A stretch of DNA of 8,869 bases from Bacteroidales bacterium. GTDB lineage: Bacteria; Bacteroidota; Bacteroidia; Bacteroidales; UBA932. The notes beneath the pieces are model-generated. The model ran no database searches. It was not told the DNA's origin and was given only the letters and a program-made list of their open reading frames with translations. The translations under genes and the position numbers were made by a program. This document shows positions 1-7,064 of this stretch, piece by piece (positions within the stretch are counted from its first letter, which is position 1; every line of letters begins with the position of its first letter). Where the stretch lies: contig JAFYZE010000302.1 of assembly GCA_017548805.1 (NCBI GenBank), positions 1 to 8,869 of the forward strand, in the 5' to 3' direction.

Positions 1-2116
1 CATGGTCCATCAGGTCGTTGAAGGTATCCATCAGCCCCTTCGTTCCGACAGCCTTGAGTTCCTTCTTGTCCAGCTGTCTCAGGTAGGTGGACTGGTCACC
101 GTACAGCACCTTCTCGGTCATGGCGTCCATTATATTGGAAGTGCCTCCGGTGAAAAAAGTCCGCTTGTTGAGGTCGATTGCGGTAAGCATTTCCTTGAAA
201 CTGTCCTTGTCAGGTACAGCATGGTCTATGAAATGCCGCAGGAGCTTCAGCGACTCGTCGAGTTTATCTTCATAGCCCTTGATGATGAGATCGAAACTGT
301 GGTTTCCGGCGCTGACGGCGAATGAGGTGCCGAGGGCCTGCCAGGTCTTGCTGAGCTGCTGTACAGACAGGGAGTCGGTTCCGACGGTGTTCAGGAACGA
401 CGCGACGTGTTCGACTACAGGGTTGTCCGCGGTGCCCCTCACGACGCGGATCGTCAGGCTGAAGAGGTCGTTGACGGGATTGTCCTTATAGAAAAGCCGA
501 ACATTCGGAGTCACATCGAGGCGTTGCACGTCGTGCTGAATGTCGACCAGGCGCGGTGCCACGTCGCGCACCGGCATCGCTTCGAGACGCTTCGCGTACT
601 CGGAGCTCTCGCCGGAGTGCTTCGGCACCACCGGGTCGATATCAGGCTTCGCGACATTGTCCTTGGGATAGGAGCCCATCACTTTCTCGAAACGTATGTA
701 CTTGTCGGTGAAATACTTGTTCGCTACGCGGATGATATCGTCCCTCGTGATGGAACGGATGGCATCGACCTGGGCGAGGTACTCGTCCCAGCCGCGTCCT
801 TGGGTCATCACTGAGACCATCTGCTCGGAGCGTCCGGCTATAGTCTCGAGGGCTTGCTGCGCACTCTTTGCGGATTCCAGCTTGAGGGCATCGACCTCGC
901 TGTCGGAGAATTCGCCGCGCTTTACCTTGTCGATCTGCTCCCAGCAGAGCTTCTCTGCCTTGGGCAGCGAACCGAAGGGCAGGTTGGGAATCACGGCGAA
1001 GCCGACGATACCCATTTCGTTGAAGAGCGGCAGGCGCTGGGCTCCGCCGAGCATCATCTTGTGGGCCGTGACCAGGGAATCCATCAGGCCGGAACCGAAT
1101 CCGTTTGTGAGCAGGCCTGTGGCCAGCTCGAGGGCCGGGGCGTCCTCCTCGCTGTCGGTAGGGCCGTTGAAGGCGTAGACGGATATCTTGACGAGCGGGA
1201 TCTCCGCCTTGATCTTCACTTCGCGGATGCCGGTGAGGGGCTCCACTTCCACGGGAGCCTTCTCGGGCTTCTCGCCGCGGCGGATGCGCCCGAAGGTGCG
1301 CTCAAGCAGCGGCTCCAGCCCGTCAGGGTCGATGTCTCCGGAGAGTATCAGGCCCATGTTGCAGCCGACATAGTACTTGTTGAAGAAGTCCATCATCTCT
1401 CCCAGCCGGGGATTCTTGAGGTTCTCCGTGCTGCCGATGACCTGGTAGGAGTAGGGATTGCTGCCGCTGAACTCCTTGATCATCTCGAAGAGCGGAGCCT
1501 GGATGGTGTTGTCGGCGCCGCGGTTCTTCTCCTCGTACACCGTCTCCAGCTCTCCCTGGAACAGGCGGAATACCGGACTGATCATACGGTGGCTGTTAAG
1601 CTCGGCCCACTGCTCGATATACTGCGGGGAGAAAGTATTGTAGTAATAAGTATAATCGTAGGATGTGCCTGCGTTGAGGCCGGTGCCGCCGAAGCGGGCG
1701 ATCAGGCGCGTGAACTCGTTGGGGATGGCGTAGTCAGCGGCCTTCTTGCTCAGGCGGTTGATCTCTTTCTGGACGGCATTGCGCTCTGCGTTGTCTGTCA
1801 GTGTAGAGAGTTTGTCATAGCAGATGGCGATGGAGTCAAGCCATACTTTTTCCGCCTCATAATCCACGGTTCCGATCTCCTCGGTACCCTTGAAGAGCAG
1901 ATGCTCCAGATAGTGGGCGAGACCCGTGTCCGGGCAGTCCTTGCCGCCGGCCTTGACCACGACGGCTCCGTATACGATAGGCTGCGAGCTGTCACGGTTG
2001 ACCCAGACCTGCATGCCGTTGGAAAGTTCGAACTGTTTTACTTCCAGGGGATTGTCCTGTGCTTTTGCCGCAATGCCGAGGCAGAGTGCGGCCAGAAGAA
2101 TAAAGATTTTTTTCAT
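1..2116 (-). CDS. Secreted M16 (insulinase/pitrilysin) zinc metallopeptidase, 3' end cut off
   Basis: The frame is open from the ATG at 2116 to the window edge: 705 codons with no stop. Residues 1-20 look like a signal peptide (KK, hydrophobic core, cleavage after KAQ), so the enzyme should act in the periplasm or at the outer membrane. The inverted zinc motif HxxEH is present as H68-Y-L-E71-H72 in GLAHYLEHLLFKG. The segment ELETVYEE supplies E189 and, seven residues on, E196, the expected third zinc ligand as in pitrilysin. The catalytic M16 half is followed by a second, HxxEH-lacking half from about residue 530, the usual layout of two-half M16 proteins. Full members of this type are usually over 900 residues, so roughly the last quarter is missing. 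The physiological substrate cannot be told. A TAnnTTTG promoter lies just upstream, so the gene is probably its own transcription unit. There is no clear Shine-Dalgarno; the leader is A-rich. Family call is firm. Confidence 0.95.
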   Translation of the reverse strand, partial: MKKIFILLAALCLGIAAKAQDNPLEVKQFELSNGMQVWVNRDSSQPIVYGAVVVKAGGKDCPDTGLAHYLEHLLFKGTEEIGTVDYEAEKVWLDSIAICYDKLSTLTDNAERNAVQKEINRLSKKAADYAIPNEFTRLIARFGGTGLNAGTSYDYTYYYNTFSPQYIEQWAELNSHRMISPVFRLFQGELETVYEEKNRGADNTIQAPLFEMIKEFSGSNPYSYQVIGSTENLKNPRLGEMMDFFNKYYVGCNMGLILSGDIDPDGLEPLLERTFGRIRRGEKPEKAPVEVEPLTGIREVKIKAEIPLVKISVYAFNGPTDSEEDAPALELATGLLTNGFGSGLMDSLVTAHKMMLGGAQRLPLFNEMGIVGFAVIPNLPFGSLPKAEKLCWEQIDKVKRGEFSDSEVDALKLESAKSAQQALETIAGRSEQMVSVMTQGRGWDEYLAQVDAIRSITRDDIIRVANKYFTDKYIRFEKVMGSYPKDNVAKPDIDPVVPKHSGESSEYAKRLEAMPVRDVAPRLVDIQHDVQRLDVTPNVRLFYKDNPVNDLFSLTIRVVRGTADNPVVEHVASFLNTVGTDSLSVQQLSKTWQALGTSFAVSAGNHSFDLIIKGYEDKLDESLKLLRHFIDHAVPDKDSFKEMLTAIDLNKRTFFTGGTSNIMDAMTEKVLYGDQSTYLRQLDKKELKAVGTKGLMDTFNDLMDH

Positions 2117-2139
2117 TTTAAGTGCGTTTTATAAGCCTG

Positions 2140-2171
2140 CAAAGATAGGCATTTCTATCATGAAAAAACAA
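2140..2171 (-). promoter_or_regulatory. Bacteroidota-type promoter for the M16 peptidase
   Basis: On the minus strand TATCTTTG (2147-2140) matches the Bacteroidota primary sigma -7 consensus TAnnTTTG exactly. A TTG (2171-2169) sits upstream with a 21-nt spacer and fits the -33 element. Transcription would start near 2133, giving a leader of about 16 nt before the ATG at 2116. The match to a phylum-specific motif, directly after a terminator, makes this the best-supported control site in the window. Confidence 0.8.
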
Positions 2172-2175
2172 TGCC
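2148..2175. repeat. 6-bp inverted repeat within the promoter spacer
   Basis: GGCATT (2148-2153) and AATGCC (2170-2175) form an inverted repeat separated by 16 nt. One arm abuts the -7 box and the other overlaps the -33 element. Inside it TTTC (2152-2155) and GAAA (2162-2165) are also complementary. The placement would suit a repressor operator, but six base pairs at this spacing can arise by chance. Confidence 0.3.
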
Positions 2176-2203
2176 AAAAAACCGGCCTGTCAATGGCGGC
2201 CGG
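2176..2203 (-). terminator. Rho-independent terminator of the seven-gene unit
   Basis: Read on the minus strand, CCGGCC (2203-2198), a 10-nt loop and GGCCGG (2187-2182) form an all-GC 6-bp stem followed at once by six T (2181-2176). It begins 24 nt beyond the lipoprotein stop codon and lies upstream of the peptidase promoter, so it separates the two transcription units. A-runs on the plus strand follow the stem on its other side (2206-2211), but no plus-strand gene needs a terminator here. Confidence 0.75.
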
Positions 2204-2226
2204 GGAAAAAAGAAGGATAGCAGAAA

Positions 2227-3072
2227 TCAGCGGAGGAGGTCGAGACTGGCCTTCTTGGCGGAGTCGAAATCGGAAATGAGCCAACGTCCGTCCTCACGGA
2301 CCAGGTCCATACTGTGGATGCGGAGTTCGCCGGAAGGCTCGTCGCCCTTTTCCCAGATGTCGCGGACGCCTACTACGGCCGTGGCGTGATCCCGGTCGGA
2401 GCGGTGGACGGACTCTACGGACCAGTAGGGGAGAGACCCGCCGTTGCCGGTCACGAGCATGTAGAGCCATTCCTTGTCGTCGATGGTCCCGTCGTCAGCA
2501 TCGGGTTTATCAAATGCATCGGAAAGGGCCTTGAAGAAGTCGGCAGTCATGTATCCGGCTGCTTCGGAGAGCAGGCTGTGGTCGGGGATGTAGCGGCAGA
2601 GTTTCAGTACGCGGGGGTAGAGTTCGGGAGCGATGATAGCGGCATCGTCCCCGTTCAGGTCCGTGCGGATGAATGTCGTCTTGGAGCCGTCAGAGTTGTC
2701 TGTCCATTCCAGCTCCCCAGCGTGGTTGATGCGGAAAGAGCCGGAGCCGTCAGAGTAAACGACGTCTTCGACGTATTCGGTATCGCCTTCGCGCTCAAAA
2801 CTGAGGCGGGCGAGGCGGCCGTCGCTGTAAGCGAGCCTGCCGCCCTTGCCGGCGGCGGTCATGTCCCAGGCCTCGTACTGCGCAAGACCCGTCTCGCGCC
2901 ATCCGGCCTGGACCCGGTACCCGCCGGCCCCGTCAGGCGCGAACACCGCGACGATGCGCTCGGCGGACTTTTCCGCCCACTGGCCGGAAAAATCCGCCTT
3001 CGGTGCCGTCGAGCACCCGGCAAAGACGGCCGCGCAGAGCGCAGCCGTAATGATAAGGTGGAATCTAGTCAT
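2227..3072 (-). CDS. Lipoprotein of unknown function
   Basis: 281 residues. The N-terminus MTRFHLIITAALCAAVFAGC is a lipoprotein signal with lipobox FAGC, so C20 should be lipidated. The following STAPK lacks the acidic surface-export signal described for Bacteroidota lipoproteins, suggesting a periplasm-facing location (inference). Residues about 27-135 are short alternating strands with Gly/Asp turns (DFSGQW at 28-32, then repeated YSDG at 82-85 and 106-109), suggesting a small beta-barrel or sandwich. Residues about 145-281 are mixed alpha/beta and end in VREDGRWLISDFD, a pattern often seen in NTF2-like or DUF3828-like domains; this is resemblance, not proof. The start at 3072 was chosen over the in-frame ATG at 3138 because it begins the signal peptide and has GGGAG at good spacing. 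It overlaps the antiporter stop by 8 nt, so it is probably co-expressed with it. I do not recognise the family. Confidence 0.85.
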   Translation of the reverse strand: MTRFHLIITAALCAAVFAGCSTAPKADFSGQWAEKSAERIVAVFAPDGAGGYRVQAGWRETGLAQYEAWDMTAAGKGGRLAYSDGRLARLSFEREGDTEYVEDVVYSDGSGSFRINHAGELEWTDNSDGSKTTFIRTDLNGDDAAIIAPELYPRVLKLCRYIPDHSLLSEAAGYMTADFFKALSDAFDKPDADDGTIDDKEWLYMLVTGNGGSLPYWSVESVHRSDRDHATAVVGVRDIWEKGDEPSGELRIHSMDLVREDGRWLISDFDSAKKASLDLLR

Positions 3073-4552
3073 CGGTATCTCCCATGATGATGACGAGATG
3101 GTCGCCCTCCTGCAGCGGCATGCTGCCGTGCGGTACAAGGAACCGCCCGTCGCGCTTGACCATCATTACCCGGATGCCGTGCGGCAGGTGCAGGTCGCGC
3201 AGCGTCTCGCCGTTCTCTAAGTCATCCGCGGTAACGGTATGGTCGCGCAGCATGCCCATCTCCTCCGGAATCTCCATGCCGAAAGTCTCCACTTCCGGAT
3301 CGGAGTCATAACTGAGCCCGAGCCATCTGGCGGAAGGCGAAAGTGTCATTCCCTGGAGGACAAGTGACAACAGTGATATGAAGAAGACGATATTGAAAAT
3401 TTCCGTCGATCCGTCCAGGCCGGCCACAACCGGGCACAGGGCGAAGAGGATGGGACCGGCGCCCTTGAGCCCCACCCATGAGGCGAAAGCCTTTGCCTTG
3501 AATGACAGGCCCTTGAAGGGAGCCAGGCATGCGAACACGCTGAGGGGCCTGGCGACGAACATCATGAAGAGTCCAATCAACAGTGCTGGCCACATGATGG
3601 TCGAGAACTGCGAAGGCCTGGCCAGCAGGCCCAGCATGAGGAACATGAGCAGCTGCATCAGCCATGTCATGCCGTCGAAGAATTTCAGGACGTCCCTTTT
3701 CATGGGGATGTCCACGTTGTTGCCGATGATGATGGCCGCGACATACAGCGACAGGAGGCCGTTGCCGTGCAGGACGGAAGCTATGCCGTTGGCGAAGAAT
3801 CCTATGCTCAGTATCATCACCGAGTACAGGGCGTTACTGGGGAGGGAGATCTTTTCAAGCACCAGTTTCGCCCCATAGCCCACGGCGACTCCGATGAGGA
3901 ATCCTATCACGATCTGCAGCAGCAGCACTCCGACTCCGGTACCGATCATCGCCCAGGTTCCCGTATGCTTGGTGGAGGAAAGGACCTGCACGAGGATGAT
4001 CGTGAGGACGTAAGCCATGGGGTCGTTGCTTCCGGATTCCAGCTCAAGCATCGGGCTGAGGTTTTCCCTCAGGTGCATGCGCTTGCCGCGCAAAACGGAG
4101 AAAACCGAGGCTGAGTCGGTCGAGGCCATCACAGCCGAAAGCAGGAAACAGCCCAGGAACGAGGCTCCTAGCGGGCCTATCCATCTCCCTGCGACCAGAT
4201 AGATGAACGATGCCGTCAGCGCCGAGGTCAGCAGGACTCCGAGGGTGGAGAGCAGTATGCCCTGCTTCATCACGGGCTTGGTCTCGCGCATCGATGTCTC
4301 CAGTCCGCCCGTGAACAGGATGATGGTCATCGCGAAATGGCCGATGGACTCGGCCACCTCGTAGTCATCGAACTCCAGTCCCACTCCGTCGGCTCCTACA
4401 AGCATTCCCAGAAGAAGGAACAAAAGGAGGGAGGGCGCTCCGAAGCGTGCCCCGACCTTGGTGATCAGGATGGCGAAGAACACCAGGATCGACGCAAGGA
4501 GGAGCAGGTTGTCGGACAGCAGGTTGACGGAGAAGATCGAAAGGGGCAGCAT
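3065..4552 (-). CDS. NhaP2/CvrA-type K+(Na+)/H+ antiporter with RCK_C tail
   Basis: 495 residues. The first about 410 are a chain of hydrophobic segments typical of CPA1 cation/proton antiporters in the inner membrane. Family motifs are clear: FLLLGMLVGADGVG (45-58), the STDSASVFSVL segment (144-154), ESGSNDPMA (172-180, with N176-D177 the ion-binding pair) and SWVGLKGAGPILFA (358-371). Order and wording match E. coli NhaP2/CvrA, which exchanges K+ for H+. Residues about 430-495 look like an RCK_C (TrkA_C) domain (LRDLHLPHGIRVMMVKRDGR), a cytoplasmic ligand-binding regulatory module. The chain is shorter than E. coli NhaP2 (about 578), mainly at the C-terminus, where the extra domain after RCK_C is absent. 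The ATG shares one nucleotide with the STAS stop (TGATG), implying translational coupling. The family is firm; whether K+ or Na+ is the main ion is inferred from the NhaP2 match. Confidence 0.93.
   Translation of the reverse strand: MLPLSIFSVNLLSDNLLLLASILVFFAILITKVGARFGAPSLLLFLLLGMLVGADGVGLEFDDYEVAESIGHFAMTIILFTGGLETSMRETKPVMKQGILLSTLGVLLTSALTASFIYLVAGRWIGPLGASFLGCFLLSAVMASTDSASVFSVLRGKRMHLRENLSPMLELESGSNDPMAYVLTIILVQVLSSTKHTGTWAMIGTGVGVLLLQIVIGFLIGVAVGYGAKLVLEKISLPSNALYSVMILSIGFFANGIASVLHGNGLLSLYVAAIIIGNNVDIPMKRDVLKFFDGMTWLMQLLMFLMLGLLARPSQFSTIMWPALLIGLFMMFVARPLSVFACLAPFKGLSFKAKAFASWVGLKGAGPILFALCPVVAGLDGSTEIFNIVFFISLLSLVLQGMTLSPSARWLGLSYDSDPEVETFGMEIPEEMGMLRDHTVTADDLENGETLRDLHLPHGIRVMMVKRDGRFLVPHGSMPLQEGDHLVIIMGDTDD
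3079..3083 (-). promoter_or_regulatory. Shine-Dalgarno that fixes the lipoprotein start
   Basis: GGGAG on the minus strand lies 6 nt before the ATG at 3072, inside the 3' end of the antiporter gene. It is the only well-spaced Shine-Dalgarno I found in the window and decides this start against the longer in-frame one. Confidence 0.6.
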
Positions 4553-4857
4553 CAGTCTTCGATTTCGAACAGGTTAAGGAAACCGGTCATCATGAATACC
4601 TGGCGGATGTCGTTGGAGATGCTCTTGACGATGACCTTCCCTCCCTTGTTGGCCGCTGCCTTGCGCAAAGTGAGGAAGATGCGGAGTCCGGAACTGGAGA
4701 TGTATGTCATCTCCGAGCAGTCAAGGACGATGGTCCCGGCGGCTTCTGCTTCGATGGCCTCGATATCTTTCGTGGCCTCCTGGGCCGCGGCGGTGTCCAG
4801 ACGGCCGATCATCTTCACGGTCGTCACATCATCTAGTTTGTTGATCTCGATATTCAT
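4552..4857 (-). CDS. STAS-domain anti-sigma-factor antagonist-like protein (SpoIIAA/RsbV type)
   Basis: 101 residues, a single STAS domain of normal length. It starts MNIEINKLDDVTTVKMIGRL, has the central strand GTIVLDCSEM, and then TYISSSGLRIFL (51-62), the loop that carries the phosphorylated serine in SpoIIAA and RsbV. Aligning SSSG with the DSSG of SpoIIAA puts the phosphoacceptor at S55. The usual Asp just before it is S54 here, while the 'SG' and the hydrophobic helix after it are kept. In the family, the unphosphorylated form binds and sequesters a kinase/anti-sigma protein, the kinase phosphorylates the serine, and a PP2C phosphatase removes the phosphate. Both activities are predicted in the protein encoded just upstream, whose stop is 5 nt away. 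An AGGA sits only 1 nt before the ATG, too close to be a strong ribosome site, so coupling is likely. The target of this antagonist is not visible in the window. Confidence 0.93.
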   Translation of the reverse strand: MNIEINKLDDVTTVKMIGRLDTAAAQEATKDIEAIEAEAAGTIVLDCSEMTYISSSGLRIFLTLRKAAANKGGKVIVKSISNDIRQVFMMTGFLNLFEIED

Positions 4858-4862
4858 ATCCT

Positions 4863-7064
4863 TTAGATTTTCTTGGTCATTTTCAATAAATTCTTTCCTT
4901 CCTTGCGCTCATAGCACACGGTGTCCATGATGTTCCTTACAAGGAAGATGCCTAGTCCTCCGACCTTCCTTTCTTCGAGGGAGGCGTCGACATTGACTTC
5001 TGGAACCCCTGTAGGGTCAAAGGGCCTTCCGCTGTCGATGACAAGGAAGTCTATGGAGTCCTTGCGGATGATGGCCTCGATGTCTACGAGTCCGTCGGAG
5101 CCGGGAGGATAGGCATACATGATAACGTTCGTCACCGCCTCCTCCAGGGCAAGGTTGAGGGACATCGCAAGGCTCTGGTCCAGGTGTCTGTCCTGGGCTA
5201 TCGCCTCGATGAAGCTTGCCAGCTGTGGAATCTGCTGGATGTTGTTGTGCAGTATCAGGTGTCGTTCCATGGTATCTGGATTATTTTCGTTCATATATCT
5301 GATCAGCATGGTAGTCAAATCGTCACTCTGTCGCGCATGGTTGACGAACGAGGAAATGTCCTTCTTGAGCGCTTCGAGGTCCTCTTTCGCATCGCCGCTG
5401 CCCTTGCCAAGCGCAGCTAGCAGGCGGTCGATGCCGTACATGCGGTGGCCGGAGTTTTCCGCTTCGGTGACACCGTCGGTATAAAGGAAGATGGCCTGTC
5501 CGTATTTGAGGTCGATCTCCTGCTCCTTGTAGGAGAAGCCGGGAGCGATGCCGAGCGGAAGGTTCGGGACGACGGGCAGCTGGGTCACGTCGTCACCTAT
5601 GAGTACAGGGCTGTTGTGACCGGCGTTGCAGTAGCGGAGATTGCCTGTCATCAGGTCGAGGATGCCGCAGAAGAACGTGACGAACATCATGTCCCTGTTC
5701 ATCTCTGACATACTGTTGTTCATCTTCGTGACGATGTGCATCGGGCTCCTCTCCTGCGCGGAGACGGTACGGAACTGGCTGCGCGTCACGGCCATCACGA
5801 GAGCGGCCGGGACGCCCTTGCCGGACACGTCGCCTATGCAGAAATACAGCTTGTCATCGCGGATGTAGAAATCGTAAAGGTCGCCTCCCACCTCCTTGGC
5901 AGGTTCGAGGAACGCGTACATGTCGATGTCGTTGCGTTCAGGGAACGGCGGGAAGATGTTGGGGAGCATAGCCATCTGGATGCCGTGTGCGATCTTCAGC
6001 TCGCTCTCCATCTTCTCCTTCTTCTCGCTCATGTCGACGAACTTCATCTGGTTGCGGGACACCGCACGGAGGATCAGGAACAGCAGCAGGAGGCCGAGCA
6101 GCTGGAAAAGCTTGATGTAGACGTCGTTCTTCTTGACGCTTTTGTATATGTCGTCTTCCGGGATGATGATGCACATCGACCATCCGGTGCGCTGGATGGG
6201 GCCGTAATAGACACGGTTTTTCTCCCCGCTGATTATTACTTCCGTCTCACCGCGTTCTCCGCTCAGCATCGCACGGTTCAAATCCTTGAAGGACAGGCTG
6301 TCCGGTAGCTGTCCGGCCACCTCGCCCACGGTCGTCGACATCACCATGTTCTCCCTGGGGCTCACCATGAACAGGCCTTTGCGGCTCAGCATGATGCTCC
6401 GCGAATTGGGATAAACCTTGACTTTGCTGACCAGGTCGTTCAGCCAGTCGAGGGAGATGTCGCCAGTGAGGATGCCCGCGATCTTTCCGTCAGTATCGTG
6501 GATGGGGAGGGAATAGGTTGTCATCAGGATTTCGCCGCCGCCGGTATCGATATACGGCTCGGACCAGTACTCGTCATCCAGCTCCATCGGCTTGATGAAC
6601 CATTCTTTCGAAGGGTAGTCGTATTCTTCAGTAGCCAGGGAGCGGGTGATCAGGCTGTCTCCAAGGGCTCCGTCCCTGTATGTATAAGGGGCATACAGAG
6701 GCCGTTTGGGATAATAACCTGGCACGAGGGCTACAGTTGATCCGACGATGACGGGATTGTCCTCGACTATGAGCCGGCAGACGCTCGGAATGGAATCGGG
6801 GAAATCCAGGCACCACTCAGTGATCCAGACATTGTTGCGGACTCCTGACTCAGCCTGGTTGATGACGTTCATGATCTCGCTCTCAACCAGGTCCAGGCGA
6901 CCTTTTGCCCGCATCGAGGCCTCTTCCTGGAGGCCTTTCTGGGCAAAAAAGTTCTGGAGAAGCGTGGTTGCCTCCAGCAACAAGGCGGCAAGCACGATCA
7001 TGAGGAAGCCCGTCAATGTGGATTTGCGGCCGAATGAAGATGTGAATCTCTTCCTTTTCTTCAT
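4863..7064 (-). CDS. Membrane sensor: dCache + SpoIIE/RsbU-type PP2C phosphatase + RsbW-type kinase
   Basis: 733 residues. Membrane segments lie at about 17-39 and 318-335 and enclose an extracytoplasmic dCache_1-like sensor with WFIKP (155-159), WSEPYID (167-173) and GILTGDISLDWL (197-208). A short charged linker (342-360) leads into a SpoIIE-type PP2C domain (about 355-590) with intact metal residues: GGDLYDF (D395, D398), GDVSGKGVPAAL (D412), YTDGVTEAEN (D530) and DDLTTML (D581, D582). Residues about 600-733 are an HATPase_c_2 domain like RsbW/SpoIIAB: N-box ALEEAVTNVIMYAY (N647), DSGRPFDP (D677, G679) and GGLGIFLVRNIMD (702-714). The protein should therefore both dephosphorylate and phosphorylate a STAS serine, presumably that of the next gene. 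The start at 7064 was chosen because its ATGA overlaps the upstream stop and it begins the basic N-terminus before the first membrane segment; an in-frame ATG at 7106 would overlap the upstream gene by 46 nt. Domain calls are firm; that both enzymatic halves are active is inferred. Confidence 0.95.
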   Translation of the reverse strand: MKKRKRFTSSFGRKSTLTGFLMIVLAALLLEATTLLQNFFAQKGLQEEASMRAKGRLDLVESEIMNVINQAESGVRNNVWITEWCLDFPDSIPSVCRLIVEDNPVIVGSTVALVPGYYPKRPLYAPYTYRDGALGDSLITRSLATEEYDYPSKEWFIKPMELDDEYWSEPYIDTGGGEILMTTYSLPIHDTDGKIAGILTGDISLDWLNDLVSKVKVYPNSRSIMLSRKGLFMVSPRENMVMSTTVGEVAGQLPDSLSFKDLNRAMLSGERGETEVIISGEKNRVYYGPIQRTGWSMCIIIPEDDIYKSVKKNDVYIKLFQLLGLLLLFLILRAVSRNQMKFVDMSEKKEKMESELKIAHGIQMAMLPNIFPPFPERNDIDMYAFLEPAKEVGGDLYDFYIRDDKLYFCIGDVSGKGVPAALVMAVTRSQFRTVSAQERSPMHIVTKMNNSMSEMNRDMMFVTFFCGILDLMTGNLRYCNAGHNSPVLIGDDVTQLPVVPNLPLGIAPGFSYKEQEIDLKYGQAIFLYTDGVTEAENSGHRMYGIDRLLAALGKGSGDAKEDLEALKKDISSFVNHARQSDDLTTMLIRYMNENNPDTMERHLILHNNIQQIPQLASFIEAIAQDRHLDQSLAMSLNLALEEAVTNVIMYAYPPGSDGLVDIEAIIRKDSIDFLVIDSGRPFDPTGVPEVNVDASLEERKVGGLGIFLVRNIMDTVCYERKEGKNLLKMTKKI

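Noticed and set aside
854..2134. 426-residue plus-strand open frame opposite the M16 gene
   Set aside because: It is the antisense reading of a gene with signal peptide, HxxEH motif and its own promoter. The translation is low-complexity Val/Gly/Ala/Leu-rich with no family resemblance, as expected from GC-rich codon bias on the other strand.
2314..3087. 257-residue plus-strand open frame opposite the lipoprotein
   Set aside because: Antisense shadow of a gene with a lipobox and a good ribosome site; no plausible domain, start signal or promoter.
3073..3138. Longer N-terminus for the lipoprotein from an ATG at 3138
   Set aside because: It would place 22 Arg/Ser-rich residues before a perfect lipoprotein signal peptide and overlap the antiporter by 74 nt.
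4858..4864. Shine-Dalgarno (AAAGGA) for the STAS gene
   Set aside because: It ends 1 nt before the ATG, closer than a working Shine-Dalgarno; coupling to the upstream stop is a better explanation.
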